A stretch of DNA of 64,000 bases, taken from Maribacter sp. PR1. GTDB lineage: Bacteria; Bacteroidota; Bacteroidia; Flavobacteriales; Flavobacteriaceae. The notes under the pieces are model-generated. The model ran no database searches. It was not told the origin of the DNA and was given only the letters and a program-made list of their open reading frames with translations. The position numbers and the translations under genes are program-made. The stretch is taken from positions 186,001 to 250,000 of the forward strand of contig NZ_JAQPCG010000007.1 in NCBI RefSeq assembly GCF_028464145.1, written 5' to 3'. The stretch's first letter is position 1, and the number at the start of each line of letters is the position of its first letter. Shown here one piece after another: positions 47,369-56,455 of the stretch.

Positions 47369-48147
47369 ACATTTTAGACAAAATAGTTACGGATAAACGT
47401 AAAGAAGTTGCTTTAAAAAAAACAGTGATTCCGAGGAGTCAACTGGAAAGATCGGTTCTTTTTGACCGAAAAAGTAATTCTTTGGCTACTGCTTTAAAGC
47501 ATAGTGACACGGGAATTATTGCGGAACACAAAAGACGTTCTCCATCGAAAGATACCATCAACCAAAATACCAATGTCGGCCAAGTTGCCAAAGGATATAA
47601 ATCCGCAGGGGTTTGTGGTATGAGTGTCCTAACGGACATCAAATATTTTGGAGGTTCGATTGAGGATTTAGTATTAGCCCGGGCTTCCGTAAATATTCCA
47701 TTGTTGCGAAAAGATTTTATTATTGATGAATATCAAATCATGGAAGCAAAGGCCTATGGTGCCGATGTTATTTTGCTGATTGCAGCTGTACTGACAAAAA
47801 ATGAAATAAAGAACCTATCAGAATTCGCTAAGTCCATAAACTTGGACGTATTGCTTGAAGTTCATAACGAAGAGGAACTTACAAAATCCATTATGCCCAG
47901 TTTGGACATGTTAGGTGTCAACAACCGAAATCTCAAAACATTCGAGGTAAGCTTGGATACAAGTAAAGATTTATCCAGTCTTATCCCAGAAGATTTTGTA
48001 AAAGTTTCCGAAAGTGGGATAAGTTCCATTGAAGCTATAAAATCATTAAAAAACTACGGTTATGAGGGTTTTCTTATTGGAGAGAATTTTATGAAAACCG
48101 ATAAGCCAGGTGAAAGTGCCCATAAATTCATCGATCAACTAAAATGA
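47365..48147 (+). CDS. trpC: Indole-3-glycerol phosphate synthase
   Basis: A 260-aa TIM barrel that closes the indole ring. Signatures are IIAEHKRRSPSKDTINQNTN near residue 50, VLTDIKYFGGSIEDL, LLRKDFIIDEYQIMEAKAYG near residue 110, LLEVHNEEEL and VSESGISSIEAI. Not fused to trpF, which follows with a four-base ATGA overlap. Confidence 0.96.
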   Translation: MNILDKIVTDKRKEVALKKTVIPRSQLERSVLFDRKSNSLATALKHSDTGIIAEHKRRSPSKDTINQNTNVGQVAKGYKSAGVCGMSVLTDIKYFGGSIEDLVLARASVNIPLLRKDFIIDEYQIMEAKAYGADVILLIAAVLTKNEIKNLSEFAKSINLDVLLEVHNEEELTKSIMPSLDMLGVNNRNLKTFEVSLDTSKDLSSLIPEDFVKVSESGISSIEAIKSLKNYGYEGFLIGENFMKTDKPGESAHKFIDQLK

Positions 48148-48770
48148 AGCTAAAGATTTGCGGCATGAAATATAACCCATTGGAAGTTGCAGCTTTAAGG
48201 CCCGATTATTTAGGCTTTATATTTTGGGAGTCCTCCTCTCGTTATTTTGATGGTGAGATTCCTTTTCTATCTCCTTCCATAAAAAAAGTAGGTGTTTTTG
48301 TTGATGCTTCTATAGCATATATTACCGAAACAGTTAAAAAGTATGGACTCAATGGTGTACAATTGCATGGTAAAGAAAGTCCAAGTTACTGCAAGAGATT
48401 AAAAGGAAAAGAATTGGGCTCAGATGTTGAAATCATCAAGGTTTTCTCCATAAAAAAAGATTTTGATTTTAGCGATTTAAAGGAATATGAAAAAGTTAGT
48501 GATTACTTTTTATTCGATACCAAAGGGAAATTGCCTGGGGGAAACGGTTACACCTTTGATTGGTCAGTACTTAAAGCATACCCCTCTACCAAACCTTATT
48601 TTTTAAGTGGAGGAATTGGATTGGACAACCTGAATGACATCAAAGAATTTTTAAAAAGACCAGAGTCAAAATACTGCTATGCTGTGGACGTCAACAGTAA
48701 GTTTGAGGATAAACCTGGTCTAAAAAATATTGAAAATTTAGAAGAGTTTAAAAAAGTACTTGGTACTTAA
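48144..48770 (+). CDS. trpF: Phosphoribosylanthranilate isomerase
   Basis: A 208-aa TIM barrel for the Amadori rearrangement of phosphoribosylanthranilate. Typical elements are LKICGMKYNPLEVAALRPDY (catalytic Cys), VGVFVDASI, NGVQLHGKESPSYCKRLKG, FLFDTKGKLPGGNGYTFDWS (catalytic Asp) and LSGGIGLDNL. It ends 5 bp before trpB. Confidence 0.95.
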   Translation: MKLKICGMKYNPLEVAALRPDYLGFIFWESSSRYFDGEIPFLSPSIKKVGVFVDASIAYITETVKKYGLNGVQLHGKESPSYCKRLKGKELGSDVEIIKVFSIKKDFDFSDLKEYEKVSDYFLFDTKGKLPGGNGYTFDWSVLKAYPSTKPYFLSGGIGLDNLNDIKEFLKRPESKYCYAVDVNSKFEDKPGLKNIENLEEFKKVLGT

Positions 48771-48775
48771 TACAC

Positions 48776-49966
48776 ATGCTTATGAAATATCATGTCGACG
48801 AAAAAGGGTATTATGGTGAATTTGGAGGAGCTTTTATACCCGAAATGCTGTATCCGAATGTTGAAGAGTTGAGACAGAAATATCTGGAAATAATGAATGA
48901 GGATTCCTTTAAAAAGGAATTTTATCAACTTTTAAAGGATTATGTCGGCCGACCTTCCCCTTTGTACTATGCAAAGCGTTTATCTGAAAAGCATGGGGCG
49001 AAAATCTATTTAAAAAGGGAAGACCTCAACCATACCGGAGCACACAAGGTGAATAATACCGTTGGACAAATTTTAATGGCCAAGCGATTGGGAAAAACCC
49101 GAATCATTGCTGAAACTGGGGCTGGACAACATGGTGTAGCTACTGCCACGGTATGCGCTTTAATGGGAATTAAATGTATCGTTTACATGGGGGAAATTGA
49201 TATTGCTCGACAGGCACCGAATGTTGCTCGCATGAAAATGCTAGGGGCCGAAGTTAGACCTGCAATTTCAGGAAGTAAAACATTAAAGGATGCTACCAAT
49301 GAAGCGATCCGGGATTGGATTAACAATCCGGTGGACACACATTATATCATAGGTTCTGCTATCGGACCTCACCCCTATCCCGATATGGTTACCCGTTTTC
49401 AGTCCATAATTTCAGAAGAAATAAAATGGCAGTTAAAGGAAAAAGAAGGACGTGAAAATCCGGATTATGTTATTGCCTGTATTGGTGGAGGCAGTAATGC
49501 GGCAGGAACCTACTATCATTTTCTGGATGAGCCGGAGGTTGGCATCATTGCGGTAGAAGCAGCAGGAAAAGGAATTGATTCCGGGGAAAGTGCAGCCACA
49601 TCGGCACTTGGAAAAATTGGCATTATTCATGGTTGTAAAACGATGCTCATGCAAACATCGGATGGACAAATTACAGAACCCTATTCCATATCAGCGGGAT
49701 TGGATTACCCTGGTGTTGGTCCGATGCATTCACACCTCTATACATCAGGAAGGGCAGAATTCTATTCGGCAACGGATGACGAGGCCATGACAGCAGGATT
49801 GGAACTGTCCCAATTGGAAGGTATAATTCCTGCTATAGAATCAGGTCATGCTTTTGCCATTTTTCAGCACAAAAAGTTTAAGCCAGATGATGTTCTTGTT
49901 CTAAGTCTATCCGGGAGGGGCGATAAGGATTTGCAAACCTATATTGATTATTTTAAGCTAGCATAA
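48776..49966 (+). CDS. trpB: Tryptophan synthase beta subunit
   Basis: A PLP enzyme (396 aa) joining indole and serine. The PLP lysine is in NHTGAHKVNNTVGQIL, followed by AETGAGQHGVATATVCALMG. The phosphate cup is IACIGGGSNAAGTYYHFLDE, and the C-terminal LSGRGDKDLQTYIDYF is typical of TrpB1. The ATG at 48776 is used; a second ATG is two codons on. It pairs with trpA 3 bp downstream. Confidence 0.97.
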   Translation: MLMKYHVDEKGYYGEFGGAFIPEMLYPNVEELRQKYLEIMNEDSFKKEFYQLLKDYVGRPSPLYYAKRLSEKHGAKIYLKREDLNHTGAHKVNNTVGQILMAKRLGKTRIIAETGAGQHGVATATVCALMGIKCIVYMGEIDIARQAPNVARMKMLGAEVRPAISGSKTLKDATNEAIRDWINNPVDTHYIIGSAIGPHPYPDMVTRFQSIISEEIKWQLKEKEGRENPDYVIACIGGGSNAAGTYYHFLDEPEVGIIAVEAAGKGIDSGESAATSALGKIGIIHGCKTMLMQTSDGQITEPYSISAGLDYPGVGPMHSHLYTSGRAEFYSATDDEAMTAGLELSQLEGIIPAIESGHAFAIFQHKKFKPDDVLVLSLSGRGDKDLQTYIDYFKLA

Positions 49967-49969
49967 CCA

Positions 49970-50734
49970 ATGGGCAATAGAATAAAACTAAAATTAAAGG
50001 AGGATAAAAAACTATTATCCATTTATTTTACGGCTGGATATCCTTCCCTTAATAGTACCGTTAAAATCATCCAGGATTTGGAGAAAAATGGTGTGGACAT
50101 GATTGAAATCGGATTGCCATTTAGCGATCCTTTGGCAGATGGGCCGACTATTCAAAAGAGTTCAACGGACGCTTTAATTAATGGAATGACCACGGAAATT
50201 CTTTTTGACCAATTGAAAGATATTCGTAAATCGGTTACCATTCCGCTGATTATCATGGGGTATTTCAATCCTGTCCTTCAGTATGGAGTAGAAGCATTCT
50301 GTAAACAATGTGAGGAAATAGGAATTGACGGACTTATTTTACCCGATTTACCATTGGATGTTTTTCAATCTGAATTTGAAGCAACCTTCAAAAAATATGG
50401 TTTGTTGAATATTTTCTTGATTACGCCGCAAACTAGTGACGAACGAATCCGACAAATTGACAAAGCCTCCAATGGTTTTATCTATATGGTGAGTTCCGCA
50501 AGTGTTACGGGTTCCAAAACGGGATTCGGAAATGAGCAAGAGGCCTATTTTGAAAGAATTGAGGCCATGAATTTAAAAAATCCACAGATTGTTGGTTTTG
50601 GTATTAAGGATAATAAAACTTTTCAGCAAGCTACGAAAACAGCAAAAGGTGCTATTATTGGCTCCGCCTTTATAAAACATTTGACTGAAAATGGTGAAAA
50701 TAATATTCCTGACTTTATAAATACGATTAGGTGA
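49970..50734 (+). CDS. trpA: Tryptophan synthase alpha subunit
   Basis: A 254-aa TIM barrel that cleaves indole-3-glycerol phosphate and channels indole to TrpB. Catalytic Glu is in MIEIGLPFSDPLADGPTIQK (near residue 47) and Asp in LILPDLPLDVF-type context. The phosphate site is GFGIKDNKTF and GAIIGSAFIK near the end. Its stop overlaps the GTG start of the following membrane-protein gene by four bases. Confidence 0.96.
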   Translation: MGNRIKLKLKEDKKLLSIYFTAGYPSLNSTVKIIQDLEKNGVDMIEIGLPFSDPLADGPTIQKSSTDALINGMTTEILFDQLKDIRKSVTIPLIIMGYFNPVLQYGVEAFCKQCEEIGIDGLILPDLPLDVFQSEFEATFKKYGLLNIFLITPQTSDERIRQIDKASNGFIYMVSSASVTGSKTGFGNEQEAYFERIEAMNLKNPQIVGFGIKDNKTFQQATKTAKGAIIGSAFIKHLTENGENNIPDFINTIR

Positions 50735-50946
50735 GTTTTATAAACGATTGGAAATTAGTAATCCTATTATGCCTCACACTAGGACTGGCACCTTTCTTTC
50801 CCGAACCGCACATCTGGGGAAAAATTAAATGGATTATGGGAGGAGCAAATGGAATGGCACTTATGGATTGGTTCGATGTACTGTTCCATGGATTCCCATA
50901 TTTACTTTTAATACGAAAAATAGCTTTATCCCTTGCCGATAAATAG
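50731..50946 (+). CDS. Small conserved-looking membrane protein, coupled to trpA
   Basis: A 71-aa protein starting at GTG 50731, which overlaps the trpA stop (GTGA). One clear transmembrane helix (KLVILLCLTLGLAPFF, about 8-23), a HIWGKIKWIMGG segment and a second hydrophobic stretch (LFHGFPYLLLIRKIALSL) give two probable spans. Small proteins of this pattern (LGLAPFFPEPHIWGK) are, as I recall, widespread in Flavobacteriaceae without known function. Coupling to trpA suggests co-expression with Trp synthesis, but I know of no role in it. A 50-bp gap without terminator follows. Confidence 0.75.
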   Translation: MSFINDWKLVILLCLTLGLAPFFPEPHIWGKIKWIMGGANGMALMDWFDVLFHGFPYLLLIRKIALSLADK

Positions 50947-51012
50947 TTTCAATTCAATTGGTAGCCCTATCTTTAAGGTGTAATTATAGTTTGTCTCTTT
51001 AACCAATTATCC

Positions 51013-52515
51013 ATGAAAAGACTTTTAGCAATTATTCTTGTATTTATTTCCGTATGTACCATGTACGGGCAAGATTCGATTAAAATAAAAACTCAAGTAC
51101 GTAAAACTATTGATGAGTTACAAGAATTCGTAGCTATACCCAATGATGCCTTAAATTCGGACGATATAGATACCAATATTTTATGGCTCCGAAATAAATT
51201 TAATGCCCGTGGATTCAATACTAGTATTTTGGAAACAGAAGGTCTCCCTTTATTCTTCGCCGCCTTACCCATGGACGATAACAAACCAACCATACTATTC
51301 TATATGCATTTTGATGGACAATCAGTAGACCCCTCCAAATGGAATCAAAAAGATCCTTATGTTTTAAGTCTTAAGTCCAATAAAGATGGCAAATGGGAAG
51401 AAGAATCCTTCGGTGATTTGAACGACGATATCAATTATGATTGGCGACTTTTTGGACGCTCCACATCAGATGACAAGGGACCCATCGTTATGCTCTTAAA
51501 TACGATAGACCTATTAAAAGAAGATAATATCAACCTTCCTTTTAATATTAAGGTAATTTTGGATAGCGAAGAGGAAAAAAGTAGTAAACCCTTGCCCAAG
51601 GCAGTACAAGAATATAGGGAGCTATTGATGGCCGATTTTTTAATCATTAATGATGGTCCCGTTCATCCCTCTGGATTGCCAACGGTGGTCTACGGGTGCA
51701 GGGGTATCACAACGATGTCCCTTACCACTTTTGGCCCTGTAAAGCCTCAGCATAGCGGACATTATGGAAATTATGCTCCCAATCCAGGGTTTATTTTATC
51801 CCAACTATTGGCTTCTTTAAAGGACTCGGAAGGGCGTGTAATTATCCCAGGTTATTATGATGGAATTAGTTTAGATCAAACCACTCAAAATATTTTAAAA
51901 AGTGTCCCTGATGATGATTCAGCAATTAAGCAGAGACTTCAATTTAAATCGGCCGATAAAGTAGGTTCATATTACCAAGAATCTTTACAGTATCCAAGTT
52001 TGAATTTAAGAGGGTTAGGTTCTGGATGGGTTGGCGATGAGGCAAGGACCATTGTCCCCGCAACCGCAACCGCAGAATTGGATTTAAGGTTAGTTCCCGA
52101 ATCTGATGGCGAACGTCTTAAAAATTTGGTAAAGGAATATATTAAAAATCAAGGTTTCTACATTACCGATTCCGAGCCTACAGAACAACAACGAATGAAC
52201 AACGAAAAAATAATTATGATTACCGAAGGTTCCGTTACCGATGCGTTTAGAACAGACTTGAATAACCCATATGGTGATTTTATAGTCAAAACCTTAAAGG
52301 ACCAATTTCAGCAAGATGTGGTTCAGATAAGGACTATGGGAGGTACCGTTCCAATCTCCCCATTTGTCAATGAATTAAAAATCCCAGCTTTTCTGGTCCC
52401 TTTGGTGAATCCGGACAATAATCAGCATAGTCCAAATGAAAATTTAAAAATTGGACAGATAGCTTACGGCATTAAAACTTTCTACGCTTTATTAAGTACC
52501 CCTTTTTCTGACTGA
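51013..52515 (+). CDS. M20 family metallopeptidase, secreted
   Basis: A 500-aa exported peptidase of the M20 family (zinc dipeptidases and aminoacylases). A signal peptide ends at CTMYGQ (about 1-20). Metal-site motifs are LFYMHFDGQSVDPSKW, with the Asp and His arrangement of HxDxQ type, and RSTSDDKGPIVMLLN; the catalytic acid pair is in VILDSEEEKSSK. The dimerisation domain spans about 215-385, and NPDNNQHSPNENLKIGQI supplies the last ligand. HFDGQ in place of HYDVQ is within family variation. Substrate probably small peptides. Confidence 0.9.
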   Translation: MKRLLAIILVFISVCTMYGQDSIKIKTQVRKTIDELQEFVAIPNDALNSDDIDTNILWLRNKFNARGFNTSILETEGLPLFFAALPMDDNKPTILFYMHFDGQSVDPSKWNQKDPYVLSLKSNKDGKWEEESFGDLNDDINYDWRLFGRSTSDDKGPIVMLLNTIDLLKEDNINLPFNIKVILDSEEEKSSKPLPKAVQEYRELLMADFLIINDGPVHPSGLPTVVYGCRGITTMSLTTFGPVKPQHSGHYGNYAPNPGFILSQLLASLKDSEGRVIIPGYYDGISLDQTTQNILKSVPDDDSAIKQRLQFKSADKVGSYYQESLQYPSLNLRGLGSGWVGDEARTIVPATATAELDLRLVPESDGERLKNLVKEYIKNQGFYITDSEPTEQQRMNNEKIIMITEGSVTDAFRTDLNNPYGDFIVKTLKDQFQQDVVQIRTMGGTVPISPFVNELKIPAFLVPLVNPDNNQHSPNENLKIGQIAYGIKTFYALLSTPFSD

Positions 52516-52614
52516 AGCATGATTTAACATCTACTAACAAAGGTTTAATGGGGCCTTAACGGAGTTTAGGTATCTTGTTTCGTATATTTTGAGTGAATCA
52601 AGAAAATAGAAACA

Positions 52615-52758
52615 ATGGGAATAATTAAAGATAAAAAAAAGTTTAAGAGAAAACAGGAACAGGAAAATCCTACAAATCCGACTGGTAATACAAAAATCGA
52701 TACGAACAAGTTTGATATTGATGAAAAGACAATAAAAGACCAGCAGAATAAAAAATAA
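52615..52758 (+). CDS. Small charged hypothetical protein
   Basis: A 47-codon frame from ATG 52615, starting MGIIKDKKKFKRKQEQENPT and ending KTIKDQQNKK. It is Lys/Gln-rich, without hydrophobic segments. It has a GTATATTTTGAG stretch about 25 nt upstream that resembles a promoter, and a strong terminator 21 bp downstream. This isolated layout supports a real gene or small RNA; I do not recognise a family. Confidence 0.6.
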   Translation: MGIIKDKKKFKRKQEQENPTNPTGNTKIDTNKFDIDEKTIKDQQNKK

Positions 52759-52779
52759 TTGTCTGAATGATCATAATTA

Positions 52780-52810
52780 AAAACGCCCGGTTCAAGGAAC
52801 CGGGCGTTTT
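52780..52810. terminator. Strong bidirectional terminator
   Basis: AAAACGCCCGGTTC and GAACCGGGCGTTTT form a perfect 14-bp stem with an AAG loop and T runs either way. It ends the plus-strand small gene and faces the minus-strand TonB-plug gene. Confidence 0.94.
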
Positions 52811-52897
52811 ATTGTTTATTATTTTTTATTCAAATCTCTTACTAGTATTACTAAAAATCAATCCAATAGATATTAGTCGTTAAAAATATTATAATTT

Positions 52898-53578
52898 CTA
52901 TTTCTTTAAATAGATAAGGAATACACCATTCCCCCCTCTTGAACCATATAAAGTTGCATCGCTTCCTTTTAGAAGTTCAATTGACCGGACCTCGATTGGA
53001 TTTATGTTTGAAATATCGTTCACATAAGTATCATCCACTATGAATAAAGGTTGTGTATTACTTCCAAACGTTGATTTTCCTCTTACGACTATGTTATTCC
53101 CATTAACTACAACACCAGTAAACATTTCCCTAATTAATTGAAAAATATCTGAATAGTCCTTGAATTTTGATGGGTCGACGGTCCCTTTTTTAGGTATTCT
53201 AATTGTATACCCCATATTTTCCAGCTCCCTTTCACTAAGCTTATTATAGCTTTCATCGAACTGAAAATCTATCTTATGTTGCCCATTATAAATTGTATTT
53301 TGAATACCATGTAATTCAGAAAACATACTCAAGAATTTAGTGCTACCATCTATTCTGAATTTATAAAATCCATTTTTATTTGACCTTTCAAAGGTTTTAA
53401 CCGAATCAACATATAATACAGCATTTTTTATAGGATTTCCAGCTGCATCCGTTACCACTCCTTCAATTTTAATCCTTTCAGACTTACTTTTTTGGGACTT
53501 AACTGAACAGCAAACCAAAAGACATATAAATAAATATGAATTCAATCCATTTTTAAATAGTGCCGAAAACTGCTTCAT
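52898..53578 (-). CDS. Carboxypeptidase-regulatory-like plus TonB-plug protein without barrel
   Basis: A 226-aa exported protein. The N-terminal signal contains LFICLLVCCSVKSQ, which may be a lipobox, so a lipoprotein is possible. Residues of about 35-105 form a carboxypeptidase-regulatory-like domain (KIEGVVTDAAGNPIKNAVLY). The last 100 residues resemble the TonB-receptor plug (VVVNGNNIVVRGKSTFGSNT, PLFIVDDTYVNDISNINPIE, LKGSDATLYGSRGGNGVFLI). No barrel follows; the frame ends in YLKK. Such barrel-less plug proteins are frequent in Bacteroidota, with unknown role; a degenerate receptor is also possible but the frame is intact. Confidence 0.82.
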   Translation of the reverse strand: MKQFSALFKNGLNSYLFICLLVCCSVKSQKSKSERIKIEGVVTDAAGNPIKNAVLYVDSVKTFERSNKNGFYKFRIDGSTKFLSMFSELHGIQNTIYNGQHKIDFQFDESYNKLSERELENMGYTIRIPKKGTVDPSKFKDYSDIFQLIREMFTGVVVNGNNIVVRGKSTFGSNTQPLFIVDDTYVNDISNINPIEVRSIELLKGSDATLYGSRGGNGVFLIYLKK

Positions 53579-53623
53579 AATCTCTTGATTTATACCTATC
53601 GTAAGACCAATACTTATTATAAT

Positions 53624-56170
53624 TTACGCAGAATTTCTACTAGCATTGATATTGCCATATAATGACCTGGTTACAATTTTCTCATATAGGTCTTTATGTT
53701 TAGTACCTTGACTAATTTTTTGCAGTGCATACTGCTGTATAACCAATAAGGGCAAAACAATATCCTCGCGGATTTTAATCGACTCCCTTGAAATGGCCTC
53801 TTTTTCCATTAATACCTCCATTCCTGATAGTTTCAATAGCATCTTCTTAGAAAGTCTAAATTCCTCCAGTAATATTTCCCAAAAAGCCCCATATTCATCA
53901 TCCTCCTTCATATAACTGGTTAATTCGAAATAGCACTTGGATAAACTCATCATACTATTCATCATTAGCGCTTGGAAAAAAGGGACGTCTTCATAAAGAT
54001 TTTTCACTTCCTCAAATCGGCCTTGGTCCTCCAACTTCTTAAGCGCCGTACCGATACCAAAATATCCTGGAACATTCTGTTTAAGCTGACTCCATGAACC
54101 TACGAAAGAAATAGCCCTTAAATCTGTTAGTTCCAATTTTGCCTTATTTCCTCTTTTGCCAGGCCTACTGCCAATATTGGCCTTGGTGTAATATTTTAAG
54201 GTACTCATGTTCTCCAGATAGGGCATAAATTTGTCGTGATGTTTTAAGGCATCATATTTAGAAAAACTCAACTCTGATAATTCTTCTATTAAAGCCCTGG
54301 ATTCATCCGTTATACTTATTTCCTTGTCCAAAATGGCATTGGAAAGTCCCGCTGTCAATAACTGCTCACTGTTGTAAATAAATTGTTCCTTAGTTCCATA
54401 AGTACTCGTTATGGTCTGTCCTTGAATGGTCAATTGAATTTCATTATTGGCCACCTTACTTGTTTGTGCGGCATAAAAACGATGTGTTTTACCACCACCC
54501 CTTGCTGGGGGTCCTCCCCTACCATCAAAAAATATCGCATCTACACCATTATTTTCGCAGACACCGGACAGTGATTCCTTGGTTTTTAAAATTGACCAAT
54601 TCGCTTTTAAGTAACCGCCATCCTTAGTACCATCAGAAAAACCAAGCATAATGGTTTGCTTGTTACCCCTATTGGCAACATGCGCTCTATATTCCTTTAA
54701 ATTGAACAATTGTTGCATGGTCGCTTCAGAGTTGTCCATACCGTTCATCGTTTCAAATAAAGGTACGATATCAAAGGTGATTTTCTTATCTCCCCAACCG
54801 CACCATCTAAACAAGGCATAAACAAATAGGATACTATAAATATCCTCGGAATTACTAATTATATATCTATTGCAGCCTTCCTCTCCATTTTTTTCTTGAA
54901 TGGTCTGTAACTGGGAAATATTGGCAATGGTATCCTTTACTATATCATCGTCAAAATCATTGGGAGATAATTGAAAATCTTCATGAATTAAAATTTTTAT
55001 GAACTCTTCCTCCGATAATTCGGTCAAATCTTCCTCAATAAAACCTTTATGTTTTAATACTGCAGTCATCACTTTAGTATGCATACTATGATCTTGCCTA
55101 ATGTCGATTGTGGCAAAATGGGTTTTAAATATTTTCACCTTATCGATGAATTTGTCTAAATCCTTCAGGTAAAGACTATTGTATTTTTCTATAAGGGCTT
55201 CCCTAATTTGCACTAACGGATTTATGATATCATCATAACCCACATCTTTAGTACTGTCGAACATAGCAGTATATAAATTGCCTCTTAATTTGTTCAAAGG
55301 CTCCTGAACCGCCTTGAAGGTGAGTTTATGCTGAAGCCTTTTCAAATCGTTGTAATAACACTTCATTAAGGTTAATCGAAGCTCGTTCATTACATCTTTC
55401 GTGATATCGGAAGTTACAAAAGGATTACCATCCCTGTCACCACCCGGCCAAAATCCTAATTTTACAATATTATGATTTTCGAATTTCTTGGAACCTGTGC
55501 TACCTTTTATATAGGAATATAAATCTCCAATAGCATCATAATATACATTTCTAAGGGTGTATATTATATTTTTGGCCTCATCTAAAGGTGTAGGTTTCTT
55601 GGCATTAATCAAGGAGGTAAGACCTAGTTGTTGTAGCGCTACATCAATTTCATCGATCCTATCTTCAAGAATTAAGGTTCTAAGGTTGGTAATAATATCA
55701 AGGACCGCCGGGGTATAAAACTGAGTAGGATGTGCGGTAAGTACAATTCTAGCGCTAAAACTGTCCAATTTATCGCCAATTTGGTCCCAGGCACCATTTC
55801 TTTCTACAAGTTGGAAATAATCCCTCAAGGATAGTGAGCTAGAATGCCTATGTAATTTTGGAAAAGCAGCATCTTCGACACTGTCATACAATACGACCTG
55901 ACGCTCTACGTATTGAATGACACGAAACATAAAATCTATCTTCTCCTGCTCCGTTTCTAGACTTACAAACTTTTCAAAGAACAAATCCAATATTTCCCTT
56001 GGATTAAGTCCCTTTTTTAACCCCTTTTCAGATTGATCCATTAAAAGGGGAATCAACATTCCTACGTTCTCAATATTACTATAAGGTAAATTAAGAAATA
56101 GGCTGTTGTATACATTGAATTTATTTTCAACAGATTTTTTAAATTCCTCTAATCTTTCTGACTGCTGCAT
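53624..56170 (-). CDS. ppc: Phosphoenolpyruvate carboxylase, bacteroidotal type
   Basis: Carboxylates phosphoenolpyruvate to oxaloacetate, an anaplerotic step. 848 aa, a little shorter than the usual 880-930. The catalytic His is in ARIVLTAHPTQFYTPAVLDI; the next site is KLGFWPGGDRDGNPFVTSDI. The substrate-site loops are IMLGFSDGTKDGGYLKANWS and AIFFDGRGGPPARGGGKTHR, differing from the classical FHGRGGxxGRGGG. The C-terminus ends NINASRNSA and not in the classical QNTG. Active-site residues appear intact. Single gene. Confidence 0.93.
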   Translation of the reverse strand: MQQSERLEEFKKSVENKFNVYNSLFLNLPYSNIENVGMLIPLLMDQSEKGLKKGLNPREILDLFFEKFVSLETEQEKIDFMFRVIQYVERQVVLYDSVEDAAFPKLHRHSSSLSLRDYFQLVERNGAWDQIGDKLDSFSARIVLTAHPTQFYTPAVLDIITNLRTLILEDRIDEIDVALQQLGLTSLINAKKPTPLDEAKNIIYTLRNVYYDAIGDLYSYIKGSTGSKKFENHNIVKLGFWPGGDRDGNPFVTSDITKDVMNELRLTLMKCYYNDLKRLQHKLTFKAVQEPLNKLRGNLYTAMFDSTKDVGYDDIINPLVQIREALIEKYNSLYLKDLDKFIDKVKIFKTHFATIDIRQDHSMHTKVMTAVLKHKGFIEEDLTELSEEEFIKILIHEDFQLSPNDFDDDIVKDTIANISQLQTIQEKNGEEGCNRYIISNSEDIYSILFVYALFRWCGWGDKKITFDIVPLFETMNGMDNSEATMQQLFNLKEYRAHVANRGNKQTIMLGFSDGTKDGGYLKANWSILKTKESLSGVCENNGVDAIFFDGRGGPPARGGGKTHRFYAAQTSKVANNEIQLTIQGQTITSTYGTKEQFIYNSEQLLTAGLSNAILDKEISITDESRALIEELSELSFSKYDALKHHDKFMPYLENMSTLKYYTKANIGSRPGKRGNKAKLELTDLRAISFVGSWSQLKQNVPGYFGIGTALKKLEDQGRFEEVKNLYEDVPFFQALMMNSMMSLSKCYFELTSYMKEDDEYGAFWEILLEEFRLSKKMLLKLSGMEVLMEKEAISRESIKIREDIVLPLLVIQQYALQKISQGTKHKDLYEKIVTRSLYGNINASRNSA

Positions 56171-56402
56171 ATACTAATATTATTTTTTCAGTTTATTGAC
56201 CATTTTTCCATCTTTCATCCATCTATAAAGATCGATATTCTCTGGAAATGGAAAGCATGAATATGCTTAAATAACAAAATAGATTTCCTTTACCACAAAA
56301 ACAACAGTTTTGACAACAATAATTAATCTTTACCAAGAAACCTGCTTAGTTTTATCTTGTAATTAATTAAATAATTTTTTCATTTTCATATAGTGTTCTC
56401 GT

Positions 56403-56435
56403 AAAAGAGTCTTGCCGATAAAGCAGGGCTCTTTT
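56403..56435 (+). terminator. Hairpin terminator whose G-U pairs favour plus-strand RNA
   Basis: AAAAGAGTCTTGC pairs with GCAGGGCTCTTTT (13 bp, two G-U) around CGATAAA and is followed by T. On the minus strand the two wobbles become A-C mismatches. It lies 20 bp beyond the stop of the minus-strand UDG-like gene, so it may still serve that gene; no plus-strand gene precedes it within about 3.6 kb. Confidence 0.65.
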
Positions 56436-56455
56436 TAGTTTTGGAATACTATTAA

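Noticed and set aside
53624-56170. PEP carboxylase considered as truncated or inactive
   Set aside because: The catalytic motifs TAHPT, WPGGDRDGNP and GRGG are all present; the shorter length and altered C-terminus appear typical of the phylum.
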